Program-made: the position numbers and the translations under genes
Notes under the pieces: model-generated
The model's database searches: none
What the model was told of the DNA's origin: nothing
The model's input: the letters and a program-made list of their open reading frames with translations, nothing else
Part shown: in pieces, positions 28,920 through 37,278 of the stretch
Position numbering within the stretch: the stretch's first letter is position 1
Layout: each line of letters starts with the position of its first letter
Source: Planctomycetota bacterium
GTDB lineage: Bacteria; Planctomycetota; UBA1135; GCA-002686595
Direction of reading: 5' to 3'
NCBI GenBank assembly: GCA_002862085.1
Contig: PKCK01000014.1
Coordinates: 1-47,391 of the forward strand
Length of the DNA stretch: 47,391 bases

Positions 28920-30557
28920 ATGGCAGTCGAGGTCGAAGCAGCAGGGCAGGTCGATGAATTCATCCGCATCCTCAAGAGGAGGAAGTGGCTGCTCATCGTT
29001 CCCGTCGTCGTGATCGGCTCCCTCGGGTCGTTCTACGCGGTGGTGGTGCCGAAGAAGTACGTCTCCGAGATGAAGGTGATGGTGGGGAACCCCGGCGAAG
29101 CCGGGCTCGTCGCCACCGGGTCCAGCGAGGAGCAAGGCGCGGTCGCCAAGTTCAGCATTCGCTCGACGGAGCGCGTCCGCTCCGTTCTCGAAGGGCTGGC
29201 GTGGGACAGCTACGAGGTCCTCGGATCACAGGGCAAGCGCCAGTACATCCGTGATCTCCGGGACGGCCTTCGCGTGGAGACCCCGAGCATGCCGAAGGGA
29301 GCCCGTCAGCAGCTCGTCGAGATCTCGTTCAAGGCCGACTCCGGCGACATGGCGTACGAGTTCGTGACGCAGCTCTTCAGGAGCTGGAAGTCCGAGGTCC
29401 TCGACTCCCAGAAGAATCAGGCGCGGAACGAACGGGACGAGATCAAGAAGCTGCTCGACGACCAGCGCCGTGAGCTGGCGCTGAAGGCCCAGGAGATCGA
29501 GGACGAGCGCACGAAGTGGAACATCCCTCCGCCGCGCGCGCGCGGTGACGGCGGCTACGAACTCTCCATCTCGCCGGTCTTCAGCGAGGCCGAGCAGCTG
29601 ACGCAGCGCATCCTCGAGCTGGAGGACGCCATCGATCAGGCGAGGAACGCCGTGGAGCGCGAGCGCCTCAGATGGGCCCGCATGCCGCTCGAGGCGCCCG
29701 TCGGCGAGAAGCCGAAGACGCCTGCGCAGCAGGAGATCGAGGCCGTCAAGAAGATGATCGCCGGTCTCGAACTCGAGCAGCGAACGAGCGGGCTTCACCC
29801 GCGCCACTCCGCCTACCGCCGGCGGGAGAAGAAGATCGAAGAGCTCCGTGGCGCCCTCAGGGAGCTCGAAGCCGACTCCAGCGCGGCAGGTCTCGAGCCC
29901 GACGCGATGGTCGAGAACGTCGCGCGCCTCGACCTTTGGGAGAAGATCCTCCAGGACGAGGACGCGATCAAGCAGCTCGAGGTGGACCTGACGCGAGTCA
30001 GGGAGCGCGAGTCCGACGCGAGAGGCCGTGCGTTCCAGCTCAACGTCGCCTACTCCAAGATCGAGCAGCTCATCTCCGAGGTCCGCGAGCTCGAGACCCG
30101 CATCTCGACGCAGGCGCAGAAATACGACGAGGCGAAGCGTCGCGTCTCGAAGCTCTCCGACTCGGAAGGGGGGAACTTCGAGGTCCTGGAGAAGGCGGAG
30201 GTCCCCGTCGAGCCAACCGACCCGAACCCCTGGGTCATCGCGATCGGGTCGATCATCGTCAGCCTCGGGCTGGGTCTCGGTATCGGGGTTCTGAAGGAGT
30301 ACGGCAAGACCGTCTTCCGCTCGCCGCGTGAGATCGCACGTATCCTCCCGCACCCCGTGCTCGGACGGGTCAACACGATCCGAACGAGGCGAGAGCGCTT
30401 CCAGACCTTCCTCGTCCAGGCAACGCTCGCCAGCGGCTCCACCGCCTTCCTCGTCAGCGTGGCCTACGTCACCTGGGCGTACGGGGCGAACGGTGGAAAG
30501 GGCCTGACCAAGCCCGTGATCGATGCGATCGAGAGCGTCCGCGAGATGCTCTCGTGA
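28920..30557 (+). CDS. Polysaccharide chain-length determinant (Wzz/GumC type)
   Basis: A 545-residue polysaccharide co-polymerase of the inner membrane. The ATG at 28920 lies 1 bp after the export gene stop. The N-terminal helix LLIVPVVVIGSLGSFYAVVV follows a short cytoplasmic start (VDEFIRILKRRKW), and the periplasmic part (about 55-440) is largely coiled coil with many Glu/Arg/Leu heptads. A second helix with the Pro-rich lead-in EPTDPNPWVIAIGSIIVSLG is the usual Wzz ending. A third hydrophobic segment near the C-terminus (FLVSVAYVTWAYG) is additional. No tyrosine-kinase (Walker) domain is attached. It controls glycan length together with the export protein and the ligase/polymerase-like protein downstream. 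Confidence 0.9.
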   Translation: MAVEVEAAGQVDEFIRILKRRKWLLIVPVVVIGSLGSFYAVVVPKKYVSEMKVMVGNPGEAGLVATGSSEEQGAVAKFSIRSTERVRSVLEGLAWDSYEVLGSQGKRQYIRDLRDGLRVETPSMPKGARQQLVEISFKADSGDMAYEFVTQLFRSWKSEVLDSQKNQARNERDEIKKLLDDQRRELALKAQEIEDERTKWNIPPPRARGDGGYELSISPVFSEAEQLTQRILELEDAIDQARNAVERERLRWARMPLEAPVGEKPKTPAQQEIEAVKKMIAGLELEQRTSGLHPRHSAYRRREKKIEELRGALRELEADSSAAGLEPDAMVENVARLDLWEKILQDEDAIKQLEVDLTRVRERESDARGRAFQLNVAYSKIEQLISEVRELETRISTQAQKYDEAKRRVSKLSDSEGGNFEVLEKAEVPVEPTDPNPWVIAIGSIIVSLGLGLGIGVLKEYGKTVFRSPREIARILPHPVLGRVNTIRTRRERFQTFLVQATLASGSTAFLVSVAYVTWAYGANGGKGLTKPVIDAIESVREMLS

Positions 30558-30595
30558 GACCCGGGCCCGTCCCACCGAATCCAGCGACCAGTTGA

Positions 30596-32029
30596 ATGCG
30601 CGACCTGCTCGTCGCTCTCTTCGTCCTCAGTTCCCTGCCTGTGGCGTTCAAGCGTCCGGTGGCGGGTCTGATGGTGTTCTCGCTGCTCGCGTACATGCGG
30701 ATCCAGGACCTCACGTGGGGGTTCGCGCGATTCACGCGCTGGTCGCTCTACGTCGCGCTCATCATGTTCGCGGGGTGGTTCGTCCAGCGAGACCGCAAGG
30801 GTCCGATCTGGACCATCCGTACGGCCCTTCTGCTCTTCCTCCCCGCGTGGATGTTCATAGGGCTGGTGGAGTCACGCGGCCTCCTCTACGCGGTCACTTC
30901 GAAGAACCTCGTCGAGTACTCGAAGATCATCGGCATCGCGATCTTCTCGATGATGGTGGTCCGCCGCCGCGAGCACCTGCGCGCCATGATGTGGATCATC
31001 GGGGGCTCCTTCGCGTTCTTCGGGGTCAAGAACGGCGCGGCGGCGATCGCCTCGGGCGGCAGTCTCTACATCATCCGCGGGCCTGGCGGAATGCTGGAGG
31101 ACAACAACGACTTCGCACTGGCCCTCGCGATGTCGCTCCCGGTGCTCGTCGCTCTCGCGACGTCCGAGACGAACGGCTACTACCGCAAGTGGCTGAAGTT
31201 CTTCGTGCCCTTCACCATCATGAGCGTGCTCGCCACGCGCTCCCGCGGAGGGTTCCTGTCGACAGTCATCGCCACACTGGTGCTCGTTTGGCGCTCCAAG
31301 AACCGGGTCGCGGGCCTCGCGCTCATGGGGCTCGCGGGCACCCTCGGCGTCATCGGACTGGCGAACTCGGAGATCTTCGATCGCCTCGAAACGCTCAGGA
31401 ACGTCGAGGAGGACGGCTCGGCCATGGGGCGCTTCGCTGCGTGGAGGGTCGCGGGCCGCATGATCCAGGATCAGCCCTTCTTCGGCGTGGGCTTCAGCCA
31501 GTTCCAGGCGAACTACCTCGACTACGGCGAGCGCGTTCTCGCGCGGGAGGACGGGACCCGCGTGGCGCACAACGCGTATCTGCAGATCTGGTCGGAGGGC
31601 GGCACGCCCGCGTTCATGGCCTACGTGGCGCTCCTGGTCCTCTCGATCCTCTCGATCCAGCGGCTGAGGAGAGAAGCGAATCGTCTCTACGAGCGAAGCT
31701 GGATCCAGTCCTATTGCACGGGGTTCGAAGGAGCGCTGATCACTTTCCTGTTCGGCAGCACGTTCCTGAACCGTGCGCACTTCGATCTCATCTACCACTA
31801 CTTCGCGCTGATCATCTCTTTCGAGGTCATCGCACGGCGTGAGATGGCGAAGCCACTCTCGTCGCTCGAGTCGAAGAAGCGTGGAATCGGCGGCAATCTC
31901 GTTCGCCGCGACGGGCAAGGGTTCCGCAGCAGGCCCACCCTCAAGCGTGGCTTCCGGACCACCGACCTCACGCCCCGCGGGTACGGCGTGGGCGGCGGAG
32001 CGTCACTGGCCGACAAACAGGAGGGCTGA
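30596..32029 (+). CDS. O-antigen ligase/polymerase-like protein, XrtA-associated O-glycosylation ligase type
   Basis: A 477-residue polytopic membrane protein of the Wzy/WaaL class. The start MRDLLVALFVLSSLPVAFKRP and LLAYMRIQDLTWGFA are characteristic of the putative O-glycosylation ligase found with exosortase A. About ten hydrophobic segments are visible. The conserved periplasmic loop has RVAHNAYLQIWSEGG, whose His is the usual ligase landmark, and earlier FFGVGFSQFQANY. The last 70 residues are Arg/Gly-rich and soluble. It may transfer the finished glycan to protein or polymerise it; the XrtA connection is from family resemblance. Confidence 0.88.
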   Translation: MRDLLVALFVLSSLPVAFKRPVAGLMVFSLLAYMRIQDLTWGFARFTRWSLYVALIMFAGWFVQRDRKGPIWTIRTALLLFLPAWMFIGLVESRGLLYAVTSKNLVEYSKIIGIAIFSMMVVRRREHLRAMMWIIGGSFAFFGVKNGAAAIASGGSLYIIRGPGGMLEDNNDFALALAMSLPVLVALATSETNGYYRKWLKFFVPFTIMSVLATRSRGGFLSTVIATLVLVWRSKNRVAGLALMGLAGTLGVIGLANSEIFDRLETLRNVEEDGSAMGRFAAWRVAGRMIQDQPFFGVGFSQFQANYLDYGERVLAREDGTRVAHNAYLQIWSEGGTPAFMAYVALLVLSILSIQRLRREANRLYERSWIQSYCTGFEGALITFLFGSTFLNRAHFDLIYHYFALIISFEVIARREMAKPLSSLESKKRGIGGNLVRRDGQGFRSRPTLKRGFRTTDLTPRGYGVGGGASLADKQEG

Positions 32030-32056
32030 GCGCTCGTCTGCGCCGCGATTCGTCTC

Positions 32057-33973
32057 ATGTGCGGTCTGACAGGATTCGTGGCGCGCTCCGGCAACGTCGA
32101 CGGCCAGCTCTCGCGACTCCGTGCGATGACGGATGCGATTCAGCATCGCGGGCCCGACGACGAGGGACACCTGTTGCGCGGTCCCTTCGCCCTGGGATTC
32201 CGACGCCTGTCGATCATCGATCTCGCGGGCGGTCACCAGCCGATCGAGTCCGCGGACGCCGAACTCGCCGTGATGGGCAACGGTGAGATCTACAACTTCC
32301 GCCCGCTGCGCGCGGAGCTCGAGGCCAAGGGCGCGCGGTTCAGGAGCGGCTCGGACATCGAGACGATCCTGCACCTCTACGCGGACTGCGCCTCGCCCAA
32401 CGGTCCGATCGAGGACGCGGCGGCCGTGGCCTCTTCACTGATCGGCATGTACGCCTTCGCGATCGCCGATGGCCGGGACGCGAACAATCCGCGGCTCGTC
32501 CTCGGACGAGATCGCCTCGGGATCAAGCCGCTCTTCTGGGCGGAAACCGCGGAGGGCATCGTCTTCGGCAGCGAGGTGAAGTGCTTGCTCGCCTCCGGGA
32601 TGGTCGAGCGCGAGATGCGGCGCGAGGCCCTTCTCGACTACCTGGTGCAGGGCTACGTCGGCGGACCGGAGAGCGCCTGGACCGGGGTGCAGCGCCTGGC
32701 GCCCGGAACCGTGTTGACCTGGAGCGCGAAGGACGGGGTGCGCACCCAGCGGTACTGGGACCTCCCGACGGACGCGCTCCGGGAGACTCCTGATCCCGGG
32801 GAGATCCGGGACTGCGTCGATCGTGTCGTGGAGGATCGGCTCGTCGCGGAGGTGCCGCTCGGCGCCTTCCTCTCGGGGGGGATCGACTCCAACGCCGTCG
32901 CGCACTCCATGGCTCGCTGCCTCGACGAGGCGCCGGTCCTCTGCACCGTCGGATTCCAGGAGAAGTCGCACGACGAACTCGGCGTCGCGCGGGCCACCGC
33001 GCAGAGCCTCGGGGCCGTCCATCACACCGAGATCCTGGAGCCGGACCCCGAGGCCGCGATCTCCGAGCTTCCCTGGTACTTCGACGAGCCCCTCGCCGAT
33101 CCCTCGACCGTGCCGACGTGGCTCGTCTCCAGGGTCGCGCGGCAGCACGTGACGGTGGCGCTGTCGGGCGATGGCGGAGATGAGACCTTCGCGGGCTACC
33201 GAAGGTACGTTCACGACGTGGCGGAGAACCGAGTCCGCGCGCTGGTGGGGGCGCCCGGCCGTGGGTTCGCGCGCGCAGCGGGGCGTCTCTACCCCAAGCT
33301 CGACCGGGCGCCGCGGGTCCTCCGCGCGAAGTCCTTCCTCACGAACGTCGGCGCCGATCCCGCGCGCGCGTACTGGAACAGCGTCAGTCACATGTCGCGG
33401 AGCGCAGCCGCAGCCCTTCTCGCCGGAGATCTTCGAACGGCGCTCGAGGGACACGATCCGTTCGACGCGTTCGAGGCCCACTACCAGCGGCCGGACATCG
33501 ACTGCCCCCTGTATCGGGCCCAGTACGCGGACGTGCACACGTGGCTCACCGATCGAATCCTCGCGAAGGTCGATCGGGCGTCCATGGCGGTCTCTCTCGA
33601 GGTCCGCGTACCCCTGCTCGACCATCGCTTCGTCGAACGCTTCGTCCACATCCCGGCGGCGGACAAGGTCAGAGGGGGCCGCGGCAAGCACGCCCTGCGC
33701 GAGGCCATGCGTCCGCGCCTCCACGGTGAGGTGCTGGACGGCAAGAAGCGAGGCTTCGACACCCCGCTGGAGGCCTGGATCCGCGGCCCGCTCAAGGAGG
33801 CCACCCGGGACGCGCTCGAGTCGCTCCCGGAGGACTGGTTCGATCGAGGGGCGCTTCGTGGCGCCTTCGAGGCCCACATGTCCGGCCGCACCAACCACGA
33901 TCGTCTGCTCTGGAGTCTCCTCGTACTCGAGCACTGGCGGCGCCGTCACGAGGTCGCCCGCATCTCCGCCTGA
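32057..33973 (+). CDS. Asparagine synthetase-like amidotransferase (XrtA-associated type)
   Basis: A 638-residue glutamine-dependent amidotransferase. The N-terminal class-II glutaminase has Cys2 in MCGLTGFV, IQHRGPDDEG, GFRRLSIIDL and NGEIYNF. The synthetase domain has the ATP PP-loop LSGGIDSN, then ALSGDGGDETFAGYRRY and DRASMAVSLEVRVPLLDH. All catalytic landmarks are present. In XrtA-type exopolysaccharide clusters a homologue of this length is standard and is thought to amidate a sugar carboxylate, which fits the uronic-acid genes upstream. It overlaps the next gene by 1 bp. Household asparagine synthesis is an alternative role. Confidence 0.9.
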   Translation: MCGLTGFVARSGNVDGQLSRLRAMTDAIQHRGPDDEGHLLRGPFALGFRRLSIIDLAGGHQPIESADAELAVMGNGEIYNFRPLRAELEAKGARFRSGSDIETILHLYADCASPNGPIEDAAAVASSLIGMYAFAIADGRDANNPRLVLGRDRLGIKPLFWAETAEGIVFGSEVKCLLASGMVEREMRREALLDYLVQGYVGGPESAWTGVQRLAPGTVLTWSAKDGVRTQRYWDLPTDALRETPDPGEIRDCVDRVVEDRLVAEVPLGAFLSGGIDSNAVAHSMARCLDEAPVLCTVGFQEKSHDELGVARATAQSLGAVHHTEILEPDPEAAISELPWYFDEPLADPSTVPTWLVSRVARQHVTVALSGDGGDETFAGYRRYVHDVAENRVRALVGAPGRGFARAAGRLYPKLDRAPRVLRAKSFLTNVGADPARAYWNSVSHMSRSAAAALLAGDLRTALEGHDPFDAFEAHYQRPDIDCPLYRAQYADVHTWLTDRILAKVDRASMAVSLEVRVPLLDHRFVERFVHIPAADKVRGGRGKHALREAMRPRLHGEVLDGKKRGFDTPLEAWIRGPLKEATRDALESLPEDWFDRGALRGAFEAHMSGRTNHDRLLWSLLVLEHWRRRHEVARISA

Positions 33974-35181
33974 TGCGTATCGCGGTTCTCACGAGCCTCT
34001 ATCCCTCGCCGGAGGCGCCCTTCGAGGGGCTGTTCGCCGCCCGCAAGTGGGAGGGGATGGTGGGCCGCGGCCACGACGTACGGATCACTGCCCCGCTGCC
34101 CTGGGCCCCTCGGATCCTGGCAGGTCTTCTGCCCGCGGATCGCGCGCGGGTCGCGCGGGCTCCCCGGGTGGAGACGCGTGGTGGGATCCGGGTTCGCAGG
34201 CCCCGCTACCTCCACCTCCCTGGATCGGGAGCGCGAAACGCGGCGCGCTTCGCCGCGGCCGGTCTCCCGCTGGTGCTGGAGGACCCGAGCTTCACGCCGG
34301 ACGTCGTGGTGCTGGACTACGCGTGGCCCGCGGCCGCGGCCGCGCCTCGGCTCGCCGAGCTGGGGGTGCCGGTCGTCGTCAACGGCCGCGGGAGCGATGT
34401 GCTCCAGGTGCGAGACGTACCAGCTCTTCGCCCGGCCCTCGCGCGGGGCCTCGCCGCGTCGACGGCGATCACGGCGGTCAGTCAGGATCTCCTCGACGCG
34501 ATGGGGGAGCTGCGAGTGGAGGCCCGACCGGCCGGTCCGGAGCGCCCACGGGTGCTCACGCCGAACGGAGTGGACGGCGCGGCCTTCCGCCCCGGTGACC
34601 GAGCGGTCGCGAGAGCCCGCGTCGGCGAGGACGCCGGTGGCGAGCTCGTGGTCGTCATCGGCCACCTGATCGCCCGGAAGGACCCTCTGCTCGCGCTGCG
34701 TGCGTTCCACGCGGCGGACCGGGGCGACGCGCGGCTCGTCTTCGTCGGCAGAGGACCTCTCGCGAGCGACCTGCGCACGGAGGCCGAACGGCTCGGGATC
34801 GGCCACCGCGTCTCGCTGGCCGGAGAGCGGCCGCCGGAGGAGCTCGTCGACTGGTACCGGGCTGCGAACGCGCTCCTCTTGACCTCGTCCCGTGAGGGCC
34901 GGCCGAACGTGGTGCTCGAGGCGCTCTCCTCCGGGTGCCCGGTCCTCGCGACCGCGGCCGGAGGCACCGCGGAGGTGCTTCCCGATCACGAGCGCATGCT
35001 CGCGCGCACGCGCCGTCCGGAGGAGATCGGTCAGATGCTCTCGGATCTCCTGGATTCGCCCCCTGCACCCGACAGACTGCGGGCTGCCGTGGAGCCACTC
35101 TCGTGGGCGGCGAGCCTCGACGCGCTGGAGGCCCTCCTCGCCGGGCTCGCGTCACGATCGGCGGAGACGCCGGAACGATGA
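33973..35181 (+). CDS. GT4 family glycosyltransferase
   Basis: A 402-residue GT-B fold glycosyltransferase that would add a sugar to the lipid-linked glycan on the cytoplasmic face. Its ATG shares one base with the preceding stop. N-terminal features include LTSLYPSPEAPFEGLFAARK; the donor domain has TPNGVDGAAFRP, VVVIGHLIARKDP, FVGRGPLASDLR and the E-x7-E motif SREGRPNVVLEALSSGCP. It is similar in layout to TuaC-type enzymes. Donor sugar is unknown. The stop overlaps the next glycosyltransferase start (ATGA), so the two are probably made together. Confidence 0.9.
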   Translation: MRIAVLTSLYPSPEAPFEGLFAARKWEGMVGRGHDVRITAPLPWAPRILAGLLPADRARVARAPRVETRGGIRVRRPRYLHLPGSGARNAARFAAAGLPLVLEDPSFTPDVVVLDYAWPAAAAAPRLAELGVPVVVNGRGSDVLQVRDVPALRPALARGLAASTAITAVSQDLLDAMGELRVEARPAGPERPRVLTPNGVDGAAFRPGDRAVARARVGEDAGGELVVVIGHLIARKDPLLALRAFHAADRGDARLVFVGRGPLASDLRTEAERLGIGHRVSLAGERPPEELVDWYRAANALLLTSSREGRPNVVLEALSSGCPVLATAAGGTAEVLPDHERMLARTRRPEEIGQMLSDLLDSPPAPDRLRAAVEPLSWAASLDALEALLAGLASRSAETPER

Positions 35182-36371
35182 ACATCCTCTACCACCACCG
35201 CACCCAGGCCGAGGACGGGCAGGCCGTGCACATTCGCTCTCTCGTCCGTGCCTTCGAGGGGCTCGGCCACGGGGTCAGGGAGGTGGCGCTCGTGGAGAAG
35301 ACCGGCGAAGCGGACCCGGCGAGGGGGGAGACGACCGCACCTGGCGGCGCCGAGGGCGAGGGCCGGGCGTTTCCCTGGTCGCTCGTCGGGCAGGTGCCCA
35401 GGTTCGTGCGCGAGGTGGCCGAATACGCCTACACGGTCCCGGCGGCGAGGCGCCTTCGCGCCGCGATCGCGGAGGGCCGACCGGACTTCATCTACGAGCG
35501 CTACGCGTTCGGTAACGCCGCCGGCGTCAAGGTGGCGCGCTCCGAGGGCATCCCCCTCGTGCTGGAGGTGAACTCGCCCATGGTGCTGGAGCTGTCTCGA
35601 ACCCGAGGGCTCTCCTTCCCGCGCCACGCGCGCCGCGTGGAGAGGTCGATCTTCAAGAGCGCGGACCGCGTCGCCGTGGTGACCCGCGTGCTCGGCGACA
35701 TGCTCGTCGACATGGGCGTCGATCCGGACCGGGTCTTCATCACCCCGAACGGGGTCCACCTCGACCAGTTCGCGAGTCCCGATCGCGAGGCCGCGCGAGC
35801 GGATCTCGGGATCGGCCACGTCGATGGTCCCGTGCTCGGGTTCACCGGCTACTACCGTGACTGGCATCGCCTGGACCTCGTGATCGACGGGATGAAGGAC
35901 GATGCGGCCCTGGGCCATGCGCACCTCGTGCTGGTGGGCACCGGACCCGTCGAGGAGGAACTCCGGGACCGCGCCGTTCGGCGAGGCGTCGGGCAGCGCG
36001 TCCACTTCGCAGGGACGCGGCCGCACCACAGGATCCCCGCGATCCTCCCCGCCTTCGACGTCGGCCTCGTGCCGGCGATCAACCCCTACGCATCTCCTCT
36101 GAAGCTGCACGAGTACATGGCCGCCGGCGTCGTCCCGGTGGCCCCGGACCAGCCGAACCTGCGCGAGGTCCTGACGCACGGCGAGGACAGCCTGCTCTTC
36201 CCCCCCGGTGACGGCGCTGCCCTCAACGAGGCCCTGGGGCGTGTCGCCGCGGACGCGTCTCTGCGCGAGACCCTGGGGGCGGCCGCGAGGTCCGCGGTCA
36301 CGGAGCGTGACCTGACCTGGGAGGGCAACGCTCGCAGGGTGGTTTCCGAGGTCGAGTTGATCGATAAGTGA
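35178..36371 (+). CDS. GT4 family glycosyltransferase, second
   Basis: A 397-residue GT-B glycosyltransferase. I begin at the ATG at 35178 (MNILYHHRTQAEDGQAVHIR), which overlaps the preceding stop. Motifs include ITPNGVHLDQF, VLGFTGYYRDWHRLDL, LVLVGTGPVEEEL and NPYASPLKLHEYMAAGVVPVAPD, the donor-binding block; here only the second Glu of the usual E-x7-E is kept, as in many GT4 members. An Ala/Gly/Glu-rich insertion lies near residues 45-60. Its place between another GT4 and a polysaccharide deacetylase marks it as part of glycan assembly. Confidence 0.9.
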   Translation: MNILYHHRTQAEDGQAVHIRSLVRAFEGLGHGVREVALVEKTGEADPARGETTAPGGAEGEGRAFPWSLVGQVPRFVREVAEYAYTVPAARRLRAAIAEGRPDFIYERYAFGNAAGVKVARSEGIPLVLEVNSPMVLELSRTRGLSFPRHARRVERSIFKSADRVAVVTRVLGDMLVDMGVDPDRVFITPNGVHLDQFASPDREAARADLGIGHVDGPVLGFTGYYRDWHRLDLVIDGMKDDAALGHAHLVLVGTGPVEEELRDRAVRRGVGQRVHFAGTRPHHRIPAILPAFDVGLVPAINPYASPLKLHEYMAAGVVPVAPDQPNLREVLTHGEDSLLFPPGDGAALNEALGRVAADASLRETLGAAARSAVTERDLTWEGNARRVVSEVELIDK

Positions 36372-36402
36372 GCGGGGAGACGATGCTCTCCCCACGCGCC
36401 TG

Positions 36403-37260
36403 ATGACCGAGCCCCGCCGCCACGCACTCTCCTTCGACGTCGAGGAGTTCTTCCACGTCGCGAACCTCAGCCACGCGTTCCCCAAGGAGCGCTGGGACGA
36501 GGTGCCCTCGCGCCTCGACGTCGGGATGGACGCGCTCCTCTCGCTCCTGGACAGGCGCGGCGCGCGGGCGACGATGTTCTTCCTCGGCTGGGTCGCCACG
36601 CGCCGGCCGGATCTCGTGAAGCGCTGTCACGACGCTGGTCACGAGATCGCCAGCCACGGCTGGGAACACGAGTTCTTGTGGGACCTGGAGGGACCGGATG
36701 GATTCCACGAGCACCTCGCCCTGACCGAGGACGCGATCGAAGCCGCCGGCGTTCCGCGCCCGGTGGGCTTCCGGGCCTCCACCTTCACCTTGACCCGGCG
36801 CACGTGGTGGGCGTTCGACGTGCTCGCCGAGCGGGGCTACCTGTACGACTCGAGCGTGCACCCCGTACGTCATCCAACCTACGGCGTGCCCGACTTCGAA
36901 CCCGGGATCTCCACCGTGGAGACCGAGAGAGGGTCCGTCATCGAATTCCCCGTGACCACCCTCCCCGTGGGCTCGAAGAACGTGCCCATCGGCGGCGGGG
37001 GCTACTTCCGGCTCTTCCCCGGGCCGCTGCATCGCGCCGCGATCTCTCGCGTGACGCGCATGGGCAGGCCGGTGGCGATCTACCTCCACCCGTGGGAGTT
37101 CGATCCGGACCAGCCACGGATCCCCGCGCCAGCCTTCAAGAAGTTCCGGCACTACGTGGGCCTGTCGAGGAGCCTCGATCGCCTCGACGCGCTGATCAGC
37201 CGCTGGCCTTTCGGCACCATGCGCGAGGTGCTCGAAGGCGAGGGCGCGCTGAGCCTCTGA
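36403..37260 (+). CDS. Polysaccharide deacetylase, XrtA-associated type
   Basis: A 285-residue carbohydrate esterase family 4 enzyme. The NodB domain begins LSFDVEEFFHV, with the metal and catalytic Asp in FDVEE, then HEIASHGWEHE (metal His pair), GFRASTFTLTR and DSSVHPVRHPTYG. The C-terminal LHPWEFDPDQPRI is distinctive of the deacetylases found in XrtA-type exopolysaccharide clusters. No signal peptide is visible, as is usual for that group. It probably removes N-acetyl groups from the lipid-linked glycan. The gene ends 18 bp from the stop of a convergent TPR gene. Confidence 0.92.
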   Translation: MTEPRRHALSFDVEEFFHVANLSHAFPKERWDEVPSRLDVGMDALLSLLDRRGARATMFFLGWVATRRPDLVKRCHDAGHEIASHGWEHEFLWDLEGPDGFHEHLALTEDAIEAAGVPRPVGFRASTFTLTRRTWWAFDVLAERGYLYDSSVHPVRHPTYGVPDFEPGISTVETERGSVIEFPVTTLPVGSKNVPIGGGGYFRLFPGPLHRAAISRVTRMGRPVAIYLHPWEFDPDQPRIPAPAFKKFRHYVGLSRSLDRLDALISRWPFGTMREVLEGEGALSL

Positions 37261-37278
37261 AGGCTCGATCGGCGGGAT

